DNA of 64,000 bases, from positions 248,001 through 312,000 of the forward strand of contig CAVTHT010000017.1 in the NCBI GenBank assembly GCA_963734575.1, written 5' to 3'. The stretch's first letter is position 1, and each line of letters begins with the position of its first letter. This DNA comes from CAIWHR01 sp963734575 (GTDB lineage Bacteria > Pseudomonadota > Gammaproteobacteria > Burkholderiales > Casimicrobiaceae). Positions 1-8,979 of the stretch are shown here, in pieces. The notes beneath the pieces are model-generated. The model saw nothing but the letters and a program-made list of their open reading frames with translations, searched no databases and was not told the origin of the DNA. A program made the translations under genes and the position numbers.

Positions 1-191
1 AGCCGCGCGGCCTTGCGAAAGACGAAGCGCGTCATCAGCAGGTAGGACAGCGCGATGCCGAAGGCGTACCCGATGCTGTACGCGACGAGGTAGTGCGTGA
101 AGGGCAGGAGCGCCAGGAACACGGCGTACGACGCCGCCGTGTTGACGGCGCCGCTCGCCAGGAAGCGCAGGAATTGGTGCAGGCGCCCCAC
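1..191 (-). CDS. GtrA-like membrane protein, C-terminus cut by window edge
   Basis: Reading leftward from a GTG at 191 gives 63 codons that run off the window. The peptide is hydrophobic, with two likely membrane spans at about residues 7-28 and 33-52, and ends in FRKAAR. The pattern, including AVNTAASY near the start and the YLLMTRFVF segment, fits the GtrA family. These four-helix proteins usually have about 120-150 residues and are thought to help flip lipid-linked sugars. The start lies 3 bases after the stop of the upstream WxcM-like gene, so it is probably co-transcribed with it and with the GT2 gene, the usual GtrA partner. A downstream start cannot be excluded. Confidence 0.72.
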   Translation of the reverse strand, partial: MGRLHQFLRFLASGAVNTAASYAVFLALLPFTHYLVAYSIGYAFGIALSYLLMTRFVFRKAAR

Positions 192-193
192 GA

Positions 194-1132
194 TTACCGG
201 CGGCCGATGGCGGCCAGGTAATCGTCGTAGTTGCGGATGTAGTCCGCGCTGTCGTAGGGCTCGGAGGCAAGGACCAGCAGCACGGCGTCGCGCGTGTACT
301 TGTATTGGATCGCCCACACCATGTTCGGCACGTAGAGACCGAGATACGGGCTGTCGAGCCGCAGCTCCGCGCGTGCCGTGCCATCGTCGACCACGACGGA
401 GCATGCGCCCGCCACGCAGACGAGGTACTGGTGACACTTGCGGTGCGCGTGCGCGCCGCGCGTCTCGCCGCTCGGCACGGCGTGCACGAGGAAGTAGCGC
501 CGCGGTGCGAACGGCACGTCGCGCGGAATTTCCCCCGCGGTGAGGCGGCCGCGCATGTCCTGCATCATCGGCAGCCGGTGCAGCACGACCCCGCGGACCG
601 GCAGCGGCTCGGCGGCCGGGGTGGCGGGGACCGCTTCGTCGACTGCGGTGCCCGGCGCGACGTCGGCGGAATCGACGTAGCCGATGATGCGTGCCGGATT
701 GCCGACCACGATGGCGTTGGGCGGCACCGAGCGGGTGATCACCGCGCCCGCACCGATCATCGCATTGCGCCCGATCGTGACGCCGGGCAGCATCGTGGCA
801 TTCGCGCCGATCGAGGCGTTGCGCGACACGACCGTCCGGGGAAAGGTCGCCGGCCATTGCCGGCTGCGCGGGAAGCGGTCGTTGGTGAACGTCGCGTTGG
901 GCCCGACGAACACGTCGTCCTCGAGCGTGATGCCGTCCCAGAGCTGGACCCCGGACTTGACGGTCACGCGGTCGCCCACGGTGACGTCGTTCTCGATGAA
1001 CACGTGATCGCAGATGTTGCAGTCGCGGCCGATGCGCGCGCCGGGCAGTACGTGCGCGAACGCCCAGATGCGCGTGCCGGCGCCCACGTGGGGCGATTCG
1101 CACAGCGCGTGTTGATGGATGAATGGATCCAT
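194..1132 (-). CDS. WxcM-like bifunctional protein: sugar N-acyltransferase plus dTDP-sugar 3,4-ketoisomerase
   Basis: About 312 residues in two domains. Residues 1-150 are a left-handed beta-helix of hexapeptide repeats (VFIENDVTVGD, GPNATFTND, GAGAVITRSV), as in FdtC/WbpD-type acyltransferases. Residues about 180-310 are a cupin of the FdtA/QdtA/WxcM type, with the RGAHAHRKCHQ motif that carries the catalytic histidines. The fusion matches WxcM of Xanthomonas, which acts in dTDP-3-acetamido-3,6-dideoxyhexose synthesis, and the next enzyme, a sugar aminotransferase, lies two genes upstream. I chose ATG 1132 because GGAGA sits 9 bases before it; a GTG at 1138 overlaps the GT2 stop and is closer to that site. 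The exact sugar product is inferred only. Confidence 0.85.
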   Translation of the reverse strand: MDPFIHQHALCESPHVGAGTRIWAFAHVLPGARIGRDCNICDHVFIENDVTVGDRVTVKSGVQLWDGITLEDDVFVGPNATFTNDRFPRSRQWPATFPRTVVSRNASIGANATMLPGVTIGRNAMIGAGAVITRSVPPNAIVVGNPARIIGYVDSADVAPGTAVDEAVPATPAAEPLPVRGVVLHRLPMMQDMRGRLTAGEIPRDVPFAPRRYFLVHAVPSGETRGAHAHRKCHQYLVCVAGACSVVVDDGTARAELRLDSPYLGLYVPNMVWAIQYKYTRDAVLLVLASEPYDSADYIRNYDDYLAAIGRR

Positions 1133-1134
1133 GG

Positions 1135-2079
1135 TCACGGTTCTCCGAAGCGTCGCGTCGCCAGCACGATGGCCTGCGGCCGGCGCTTGGTGTTTTCATA
1201 GGCGCGCCACGTGTACGCGCCGATGATGCCGAGGCCGAACGAATTGAGCGCGGCGAAGAAGATGATGGTCAGCACGGTGGCGGTGTAGCCCGGGATGGGA
1301 ATGTCGCCGCGCAGCTTCGCGACGAGCACCACGATTGCGAGCAGCACGGACGCGGCGAGGCCGCCAAGCCCCGCCCACGTCAGCACGCGGATCGGCAGGT
1401 CGGAGAAGGCGTAGAGGCTGTCGACGAGATAACGCAGCTTGCGGCCGAACGTCCACGCGCTGTGGCCGTGCAGTCGCGGCAGGCGGCGATAGGGCACGAG
1501 CTTGCGCCGGAAGCCCAGCCAGACGAGCTGTCCGACCAGCGACGAATTCGCCTCCTCGAGCTGCAGGAGCTGCTCGCGCACGGCCGCGTTGCAGCCGAAC
1601 ACGTCGATGCCACCCGGTGGCACCTCGGGTTGCACGAAGCGGCGATAGAGCGTCCAGAAGAGCGTGGCGCCGGCCCGCGTCGCGATGGGATCGCTGCGGC
1701 CCGTGCGCACGCCGAGCGCGATGTCGACCGGCTCGCTCTCCAGGCTCCTGAAGAAATCGAGCACGAGCGACTCGGGCTCCTGCAGGTCGGCGGCCATCAC
1801 CGCGAAATACCGTCCCCGCGCCGCCGCGAGGCCTGCGCGCACGGCGGGAAACGAGCCGAAGTTGCGCGAGAGCAGCACGAGCTGCGCCGCCACGCCGCTG
1901 CCGGGCAGCGCAGCATCGAGCAGCTCCGCGGAGCGATCCGGGCTGCCATCGATCACGAAGACGGTCTCGAGCGCGTGCCCCAGCGCGGCGTCCAGGCGCT
2001 GCACCGCGGCGACGAGATCCGGGATCGATTCCTCGTTCCGGTACACCGGGATGACCAGCGAGTATTTCAGTTCGGCCAT
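1135..2079 (-). CDS. Family 2 glycosyltransferase, DPM1/ArnC-like, membrane-anchored
   Basis: 314 residues. The N-terminal GT-A domain begins LKYSLVIPVYRNEESI and contains FVIDGSPDRS, then AADLQEP. Two C-terminal membrane helices lie at about residues 235-257 and 270-292. This is the layout of polyprenyl-phosphate glycosyltransferases that load a sugar onto undecaprenyl phosphate at the inner membrane. The usual VDDGS is VIDGS here, so the first acidic residue of the pair is replaced; the second Asp and the DLQEP motif remain. The start overlaps the end of the aminotransferase gene by 13 bases, which shows tight coupling. With the GtrA-like protein downstream it probably decorates O-antigen or another surface glycan. 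Confidence 0.85.
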   Translation of the reverse strand: MAELKYSLVIPVYRNEESIPDLVAAVQRLDAALGHALETVFVIDGSPDRSAELLDAALPGSGVAAQLVLLSRNFGSFPAVRAGLAAARGRYFAVMAADLQEPESLVLDFFRSLESEPVDIALGVRTGRSDPIATRAGATLFWTLYRRFVQPEVPPGGIDVFGCNAAVREQLLQLEEANSSLVGQLVWLGFRRKLVPYRRLPRLHGHSAWTFGRKLRYLVDSLYAFSDLPIRVLTWAGLGGLAASVLLAIVVLVAKLRGDIPIPGYTATVLTIIFFAALNSFGLGIIGAYTWRAYENTKRRPQAIVLATRRFGEP

Positions 2080-3162
2080 GCGTTGCAGGCGGCGATCACG
2101 TGCGCCGCTTCCGCGTCGGACATCGCCGGGAAACACGGGAGCGTCAGCACCTCTGCGCAAGCGCGCTCCGTGATCGGCAGCGACGGCCGTTCGCCGTGAT
2201 CCCATGATGGGCTGCAGATGATCGGCAAACGGGTAATGCACGTCGCTCCCCACGCCATGCATCTCGAGGTGCCGTTGCAGGGCGTCGCGCCCATTGCAGC
2301 GCACGACCGCGAGATGCGCGACGCAGTCTTCGCCGGCCAGCGCGGGTACCCGAATGCCGGGGTGGCGGATCCCCGCCGCGTACGCCGCGACGATGCTGCG
2401 CCGGCGCACATTATCGTCGTCGACGAGGGGCAGCCGCACGCGCAATACCGCCGCCTGGATCTCGTCGAGACGACTGTTGCGGCCACCCGCGAGCGCCACG
2501 TGGTACTTGCGATCCCAGCCATACTGGCGCAGCTGGCGCAGGCGCCCCGCGTGCGCAGCGTCGCGCGTGGTGAGCGCGCCGCCATCGCCGAGCGCACCGA
2601 GGTTCTTGGTCGGGTAGAAGCTGAAGCAGCCGATGTCGCCGAAGCTGCCCGCGCGGCCGCCGCCGCGGCGCGCGCCGTGCGCCTGTGCACAGTCCTCGAC
2701 CAGCGCCACGGCGCGTCCTGCGAGCGTCGCGGACAGGGCATCCATGTCGGCGAGGCGTCCGTACAGGTGCGTCGCGATCACGGCGCGCGTGCGCCCCGTG
2801 ACGGCCCGGGCGAGCGCTGCCGGGGCGAGGGTGAGCGTGGCATCGTCGACGTCCGCATGGACCGGCACGGCGCCGCACGCGAGGATCGCCAGGGTCGAGT
2901 ACATGCCGGCATTGGCCACCGTGACGACCTCGTCGCCCGGGCCCACGCCGACGGCGCGCAGGGCCAGCTCCAGAGCGTCCGTGCCGCACGCGACGCCGAC
3001 GCAATGGGCCACGCCGCAATACGCGGCGAACTCCTCCTCGAAGGCCGCAACTTCCGGTCCGAGCACGAAGGCCCCGCGCGCGAGGACCCTCTCCATGGCG
3101 CTGCGCAGCGCCGGCGCGATGCCGGCGGTGCCGCGGGAGAGATCGTTGACGGGCACGCGCAT
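2067..3162 (-). CDS. DegT/DnrJ/EryC1-family sugar aminotransferase (FdtB-like), one frame break
   Basis: PLP-dependent nucleotide-sugar aminotransferase. The N-terminus MRVPVNDLSRG, the ACGTDALELAL segment, VEDCAQAHGA and the PLP-lysine motif FYPTKNLGALGDGG are all present. The frame is lost near position 2200: the protein reads HYPFADHLQPIMG, then continues one frame over as RPSLPITERACAEVLTLPCFP and ends at 2067. The total of 1096 bases fits one extra base. With the break repaired it is about 364 residues, normal for the family. The neighbouring WxcM-like isomerase/acyltransferase suggests it makes a 3-amino-3,6-dideoxy dTDP-sugar. Left unrepaired, the frame runs falsely into the GT2 gene. 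Confidence 0.82.
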
Positions 3163-3386
3163 GCGATGAGGGGCCCGGGAGGGGCGGCCGAGTGTAGCAT
3201 CCGCGGCGGAACCCCCGCCCACGCCGCCTGTCGATCCCCTGCGCGACACGTCGAGCGCGACGCCGCCGGTTCCGTAGCCAGCGTCGGCGAATCGTCCCAT
3301 AATGCGCGCCTTCGCCGTGCCGGATCACGTCCGCCACGGCCCTTTGCATTGGAGTGCCCGGCACTCGCCTCAGAGGATCACCACCA

Positions 3387-5648
3387 GTGAAATTCCGCTT
3401 CCCCATCGTCATCATCGACGAGGACTTCCGCTCCGAGAACACGTCGGGCCTCGGCATCCGCGCACTCGCCCAGGCCATCGAGAAGGAGGGCATGGAGGTC
3501 CTCGGCGTGACGAGCTACGTCGATCTGTCGCAATTCGCCCAGCAGCAAAGCCGCGCCTCGGCCTTCATTCTCTCGATCGACGACGAGGAATTCGGGGGTG
3601 GTACGCCCGACGAGACCAACGCCGCGCTGAAGCAGCTCCGCGCCTTCGTGCAGGAGATCCGCTTCAAGAACTCCGAGATTCCGATCTACCTGTACGGGGA
3701 GACCCGCACCTCGCGCCACATCCCGAACGACCTCCTGCGCGAGCTGCACGGCTTCATCCACATGTTCGAGGACACGCCGGAATTCGTGGCCCGGCACATC
3801 ATCCGCGAGGCGCGCTCGTATCTGGACTCGTTGGCGCCGCCGTTCTTCCGCGCTCTCGTCGACTACGCCCAGGATGGTTCGTTCTCGTGGCACTGCCCGG
3901 GTCACTCCGGCGGGGTGGCGTTCCTCAAGAGCCCCGTGGGGCAGATGTTCCACCAGTTCTTCGGCGAGAACATGCTGCGCGCGGACGTGTGCAATTCGGT
4001 CGACGAGCTCGGGCAGCTCCTCGATCACTCGGGTCCCGTCGCGGCGGCGGAGAACAACGCGGCGCGCATCTTCAACGCCGACCACTGCTTCTTCGTCACC
4101 AATGGCACGTCGACGTCGAACAAGATGGTGTGGCACGCGAACGTCGCGCCCGGGGACATCGCGCTCGTCGACCGCAACTGCCACGTGTCGATCCTGCACG
4201 CCATCACGATGACCGGCGCCATTCCCGTGTTCCTGCCGCCGACCCGCAATCACCTGGGGATCATCGGACCGATCCCGCTCGCCGAATTCATGCCGGAAAG
4301 CATCCAGCGGCGGATCGAGGCCAATCCCTTCGCCCGCGCGGCGAAGAACAAGAAACCGCGCATCCTGACGATCACGCAGAGCACCTACGACGGGGTCGCC
4401 TACAACGTCGAGATGCTGAAGCAGACCCTCGGCAACAGCGTCGAGACGCTCCATTTCGACGAGGCGTGGCTGCCGCACGCGACGTTCCACGATTTCTACA
4501 AGGACATGCATGCCATCGGCCGCGACCGGCCGCGATCGAAGGAGTCGCTGATCTTCGCGACGCATTCGACGCACAAGCTGCTCGCCGGCATCTCGCAGGC
4601 GTCGCAGATCATCGTGCAGGAGTCGGACACCCGCAAGCTCGACCGCCACATCTTCAACGAGGCGTACCTGATGCACACGTCGACCTCGCCGCAGTACGCG
4701 ATCATCGCGTCGTGCGACGTGTCGGCGGCGATGATGGAGCCGCCGGGCGGCACCGCGCTGGTCGAGGAGTCGATCATCGAGGCGCTCAACTTCCGCCGCG
4801 CGATGCGCAAGGTGGACACCGAGTGGGGCAAGGACTGGTGGTTCAAGGTGTGGGGTCCCGATCGCCTCGCGCCCGAGGGCATGGGCAGCCGCGAGGACTG
4901 GATCCTGCGGGCCAACGAGAAGTGGCACGGCTTCGGCAACCTTGCGCCGGGCTTCAACATCCTCGATCCGATCAAGGCCACGGTGATCACTCCTGGCCTC
5001 GACGTGTCCGGCAAGTTCGCGAAGACGGGCATACCGGCGTCCATCGTCACGCGCTTCCTCGCCGAACATGGCGTGATCGTGGAGAAGACGGGCCTTTACT
5101 CGTTCTTCATCATGTTCACGATCGGCATCACCAAGGGCCGGTGGAACACGCTGGTGACGGCGCTGCAACAGTTCAAGGATGACTACGACAAGAACCAGCC
5201 GCTGTGGCGGATCCTGCCCGAGTTCTGCGCGCGTCAGCCGCGCTACGAGCGCGTCGGCCTGCGCGACCTCTGCCAGCAGATCCACGACATGTACAAGGCG
5301 AACGACGTGGCGCGCGTCACCACCGAGATGTACCTGTCGGACATGCAGCCCGCGATGAAGCCGTCGGACGCCTTCGCGTGCATGGCGCATCGCGAGATCG
5401 ACCGCGTGGAAATCGACCATCTCGAGGGTCGCGTGACGAGCGTGCTGCTGACGCCGTATCCGCCGGGCATTCCGCTTCTCATTCCCGGCGAGCGCTTCAA
5501 CCGCACGATCGTGCAATACCTGCAGTTCGCGCGGAGCTTCAACGAGCGCTTCCCGGGCTTCGAGACCGACATCCATGGTCTCATCGTCGAGAAGGAGGGC
5601 GGCGCGACGCGGTACTTCATGGATTGCGCGCGGTTTCGCGCCGCCTGA
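3387..5648 (+). CDS. Orn/Lys/Arg decarboxylase, fold-type I PLP enzyme
   Basis: 753 residues from GTG 3387, which has AGAGGA 9 bases upstream; the reading frame is open further upstream but lacks family sequence. The N-terminal receiver-like wing domain (FPIVIIDEDF...) is followed by the PLP domain: HCPGHSGG, TNGTSTSNK for phosphate binding, and ATHSTHKLLAG with the Schiff-base lysine at about residue 397. Length and order match the biodegradative arginine/lysine/ornithine decarboxylases that consume a cytoplasmic proton and make a polyamine. The amino acid used cannot be read from sequence. No antiporter lies beside it, so an acid-resistance pair is not supported. It is divergent from the polysaccharide operon across 224 bases in which I see no clear operator. 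Confidence 0.9.
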   Translation: MKFRFPIVIIDEDFRSENTSGLGIRALAQAIEKEGMEVLGVTSYVDLSQFAQQQSRASAFILSIDDEEFGGGTPDETNAALKQLRAFVQEIRFKNSEIPIYLYGETRTSRHIPNDLLRELHGFIHMFEDTPEFVARHIIREARSYLDSLAPPFFRALVDYAQDGSFSWHCPGHSGGVAFLKSPVGQMFHQFFGENMLRADVCNSVDELGQLLDHSGPVAAAENNAARIFNADHCFFVTNGTSTSNKMVWHANVAPGDIALVDRNCHVSILHAITMTGAIPVFLPPTRNHLGIIGPIPLAEFMPESIQRRIEANPFARAAKNKKPRILTITQSTYDGVAYNVEMLKQTLGNSVETLHFDEAWLPHATFHDFYKDMHAIGRDRPRSKESLIFATHSTHKLLAGISQASQIIVQESDTRKLDRHIFNEAYLMHTSTSPQYAIIASCDVSAAMMEPPGGTALVEESIIEALNFRRAMRKVDTEWGKDWWFKVWGPDRLAPEGMGSREDWILRANEKWHGFGNLAPGFNILDPIKATVITPGLDVSGKFAKTGIPASIVTRFLAEHGVIVEKTGLYSFFIMFTIGITKGRWNTLVTALQQFKDDYDKNQPLWRILPEFCARQPRYERVGLRDLCQQIHDMYKANDVARVTTEMYLSDMQPAMKPSDAFACMAHREIDRVEIDHLEGRVTSVLLTPYPPGIPLLIPGERFNRTIVQYLQFARSFNERFPGFETDIHGLIVEKEGGATRYFMDCARFRAA

Positions 5649-5662
5649 TGGTGTGACGCCTG

Positions 5663-6088
5663 TGGGTCGGGCTTCAGCCTGACGATCCGGGGAATGTTCG
5701 GCTGAAGCCGAACCTACAGGAAACCGCGACGGGCGATGCATTGTAGGTCAGGCTTCAGCCTGACGATCCGGCGAATGTTCGGCTGAAGCCGAACCTACAG
5801 GGAACCGAGCCTGGCGATGCACTGTAGGTCAGGCTTCAGCCTGACGATCCGAGGAATGTTCGGCTGAAGCCGAACCTACAGCGAACCGAGCCTGGCGATG
5901 CACTGTAGGTCAGGCTTCAGCCTGACGATCCGGGGAATGTTCGGCTGAAGCCGAACCTACAGCGAACCGAGCCTGGCGATGCACTGTAGGTCAGGCTTCA
6001 GCCTGACGATCCGGCGAATGTTCGGCTGAAGCCGAACCTACAGCGAACCGAGCCTGACGATGCACGTAGGTCAGGCTTCAGCCTGACT
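5663..6088. repeat. Tandem array of about 81-bp units with nested palindromes
   Basis: Five full units begin at 5663, 5743, 5824, 5905 and 5986, and a partial sixth begins at 6066, so spacing is 80-81 bases. Each unit holds two short hairpins, TCAGGCT-tc-AGCCTGA and TTCGGCT-ga-AGCCGAA. The two halves of a unit are near reverse complements (GTAGGTCAGGCTTCAG against CTGAAGCCGAACCTAC). Units differ at only a few bases. The sixth unit enters the 3' end of the sulP gene and supplies its last codons and stop. The form is REP-like and the array has no spacer sequences. Confidence 0.93.
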
Positions 6089-7862
6089 GCGCGCATCGGT
6101 CGATCCGTCGTCCTCCGCCCCGAGCGCACGCAGCGCTTCCGCCTCGGTCTCGAACACGTTGTCGTGCCCGAACGCATGCAGATACCCGCCGGCCTCGAGC
6201 AATTCCCGCACCCGCGGCTTGAGGCTGCAGAGGTACAGCGCGGCCCCGGCGGCGCGCGCGAGGTGGGCCTCCTGCACGAGCATGTCTGCGCCCGCGACGT
6301 CGATGAAGTTCATCCCGCTGCCGACGAGCAGCATGCGGCGTCGCGCGCCCGGCCCCGACCGATAGGCGTGCAGCGCGTCGCGCACGTGATCGACCGCACC
6401 GAAGAAGAGCGATCCATCCACGCGCAGCACGAGCAGGTCTCCCTCGGGATAGTCGGCGTGGCCGCGTTCCGCGAGGCGCAGTCCGGATGCGTCGCGCACA
6501 TGCCACACCGGCGTGAGGTGGGGACGGGTGGTGCGGTTGAGATAGACCAGCAGTGACGCCAGCACGCCGACCAGCAGGGCGAACTCGAGCTGAACCGCGA
6601 GCGTGGCGATGAACGTGATCGCGAGCACCAGCGTCTCGCCGCGACTCGTGCGCACGATCCTGCGCATCGTGTGCAGGTCCACGAGACCCGCCGCGACCAG
6701 GAACAGCAGGCCCGCCATCGCCGCCAGCGGGATGTAGGTCGCCAGCGGACCGACGAAGAAGAGCAAGCCGGCCAGCACGAACGCGGAAAGCACCGCGGCA
6801 AGCGGCGTGCGCGCACCGGCCTCGTAGTTGGCGCCGGTCCGGTTGAACGATCCGGACGACGGATACGACGACGTGAATGCGCCGGCGATGTTGGCGAGGC
6901 CCTGGCCGATGAACTCCTGGCTGGCATTGATACGCTGGCCCGAGCGCAACGCGACCGCGCGCGCACTGGAGATCGCCTCCGTCAGGCCGATGAGGGTCAG
7001 CGCGAGGCACGCCGGGGCGAGCGCGCGCCACGTCGTGGGGATCGAAGTCGGGCATCGAGAGCGGCGGCAGCGCGGACGGCAGCGCGCCGATGGTCGCGAG
7101 GTGCGCGACGCCCGACCGGTTGATCCACGCGCCGAGCAGCGCGCCGCCGATGAGGCCCAGCAGGAGGTGCGGCGCGCGCGGCGTGATCCGGCGCGACACC
7201 AGCGCGATCGCGAGGGTGGCAGCTCCGACCGCGACCGCCCACGGATTGGCGTCGCGGACGTGCGTGACGACGTCGGCGATGCCCGCCGCGAACGACGCCG
7301 ACGTGGGCAGCGTGATGCCGAGGAAATTCCGCAGCTGTGCGCCGACGATGAGCACGCCTGCGCCCGCCGTGAACCCGACGATCACCGTCTGCGACACGAA
7401 ATTGGTCAGGACGCCCAGGCGCGCGATGCCGAGCGCGAGCTTCGTCACGCCGAGCATCAGATTGAGCGTGAGGGCGAGACGGACGTAATCGGCGCCGAAG
7501 GGGATCGCGAGCGCGCCGAGCGACGCGAACACCATCAGCGACGTGGCGTTCGTCGGCCCCGAGACGAGGTGCCAGGACGACCCCCACAGCGCGCCGACGA
7601 TGGCCGGCAGCATCGCGGCGTAGAGGCCGTACTGCGGCGGCAGGCCGGCGAGGGTGGAGAACGCGACGCCCTGCGGCAGCACGAGCAGCGCACTGACCAG
7701 CGCCGCGATTGCATCGGCCTTGAACGTGGCCGGTGTGAAGCGCCAGGCCAGGAACGGAAACAGATTGAGCTTCGGTCGCAACGGAATGCGAGATGGGCGC
7801 GCGGCGAGGGGGAGCAACGAAAAGGCACGCGCATCATGCACCGAGACGGCTGCCCGGCACAA
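6071..7862 (-). CDS. SulP-family anion transporter with STAS domain, one frame break
   Basis: SulP/SLC26 inner-membrane anion permease. The N-terminal half has many hydrophobic helices and typical motifs (LPQGVAFSTLAGLPPQYGLYAA, SGPTNATSLM). After the break come INASQEFIGQGLANI, further helices and a C-terminal STAS domain (VLRVDGSLFFGAVDHV, then FIDVAGADML). The frame changes at a run of four G at 7037-7040 (CCCC on the coding strand, three expected); the 1792-base length fits one extra base. The last residues SQAEA and the stop come from the neighbouring repeat array. The gene lies 21 bases after pta in the taurine operon. Sulfate or sulfite movement is a reasonable inference, but the family also carries bicarbonate and dicarboxylates. 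The start at 7862 is uncertain. Confidence 0.83.
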
Positions 7863-7883
7863 CGTCTGCGCACGTGGCGCGGA

Positions 7884-8879
7884 TCAGGAGGCGGCGGGCC
7901 TGCCGGTGGCGAGCGACGCTTCGACGCGAGGGATCGCGCCGGTCCGCACCTGGCGCGCTGCACCGTCGTCGCGGTTGGCGTGGAGCGCAGCGAGCACGCA
8001 CGAGGCCATCCGCACTTCCATGGCATCGATGCGCGAGGGCAGCACGATCGGGAGCTGCGCCCCGAGCACGAGTCCCGCCGCGAACCCGCCGGTCAGCGCC
8101 GTCATGGCGCGCACCAGCAGCGCGCCAGGCTCCATGGCAGGCACGATCAGCACGTCCGGGTGACCGGCGACATCCACGCCGAGGCCCTGCGCCCGCGCAG
8201 CGTCCGCCGACAGCGCGGCATCGAGCGGCAGCGGACCGTCGACGATGGCATTGCCAAGGAGTCCCTGTGCGGCCATCGTCTTGAGCGAGCTCGCGTCGAG
8301 GGTCGACGGCAGCGCAGGATTCACCATGGCCGAGGCCGTCACCACGGCGACGTGCGGCTGCGCGATGCCGAGGCCGATGGCGAGCTCGACGGTGTTGTGC
8401 ACGATGTCCTTCTTGGCCCCGAGCGTCGGTGCGATGTTCAGCACGGCGTCGGCGAGGAGCATGCCCTGCGCGCGGCCGGGCAGGTCGAGGAAGTGCGCAT
8501 GCGACAGCCGGCGTTCGGTGCGCAAGCCGGACTCGCTCGCTACGATCGGTCCGAGGAGATCCTCGTTCGCAAGGCTGCCGCGAACGAGTGCGCGCACGGT
8601 GCCGGCACGCGCGAGCTCGAGCGCGCACGCGACGGCCTCGCGCGGGGAGTCGGGCGTGTTGGCGATGGGAATGGGCGAGATGTCGAGCCCGGCCTGTGCG
8701 GCGCTGTCGCGGATGCGCGCCTCGGGTCCGATCAGCACCGGCGCGAAGAAGCCGGCGAACGCGGCCGACAGGGCAAGCTGCAGCCAGTCGCGATCGGTCG
8801 GAAACACGAATCCTGCACGGACCGCCGGCCGCATGCGGGCGCGCTCGACGAGCCGCTGGATGTGGGGACGCACGAGCAT
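7884..8879 (-). CDS. pta: Phosphate acetyl/butyryltransferase (Pta/Ptb family)
   Basis: 331 residues from ATG 8879 (MLVRPHIQRLVERAR). The protein aligns by eye with the catalytic domain of phosphotransacetylases and phosphotransbutyrylases: FVFPTDRDWLQLALSAA, ASESGLRTERRLSHAHFLDLP and the C-terminal PDVLIVPAMEPGALLVRAM. It lacks the regulatory N-terminal domains of long Pta proteins. In this locus its role should be conversion of the acetyl phosphate made by Xsc to acetyl-CoA. It follows tauC by 100 bases and precedes sulP by 21. The hydratase-associated Pta/Ptb branch looks very similar, so the acyl preference is inferred from context. Confidence 0.82.
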   Translation of the reverse strand: MLVRPHIQRLVERARMRPAVRAGFVFPTDRDWLQLALSAAFAGFFAPVLIGPEARIRDSAAQAGLDISPIPIANTPDSPREAVACALELARAGTVRALVRGSLANEDLLGPIVASESGLRTERRLSHAHFLDLPGRAQGMLLADAVLNIAPTLGAKKDIVHNTVELAIGLGIAQPHVAVVTASAMVNPALPSTLDASSLKTMAAQGLLGNAIVDGPLPLDAALSADAARAQGLGVDVAGHPDVLIVPAMEPGALLVRAMTALTGGFAAGLVLGAQLPIVLPSRIDAMEVRMASCVLAALHANRDDGAARQVRTGAIPRVEASLATGRPAAS

Positions 8880-8979
8880 TGCGGCAGCGTCGCAAGAGCC
8901 GCGCGGATTGTCAAATCGCGTCCGATGAAAGGACGCGCGCGACAGCCACCCGGCTCGACCCAGAACGGCCGGTTTCGAG

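Noticed and set aside
1135..3300. Single 721-residue aminotransferase-glycosyltransferase fusion
   Set aside because: It arises only because a net +1 break near 2200 pushes the aminotransferase into the GT2 frame. The expected aminotransferase end is in the other frame with its own stop at 2067, and GT2 has its own start.
3387..5648. Acid-resistance decarboxylase-antiporter operon
   Set aside because: No amino acid antiporter lies next to the decarboxylase; it stands alone between the polysaccharide genes and the repeat array.
5663..6088. Possible CRISPR array
   Set aside because: Units are about 81 bases and almost wholly conserved, with internal palindromes and no variable spacers; no cas gene is near.
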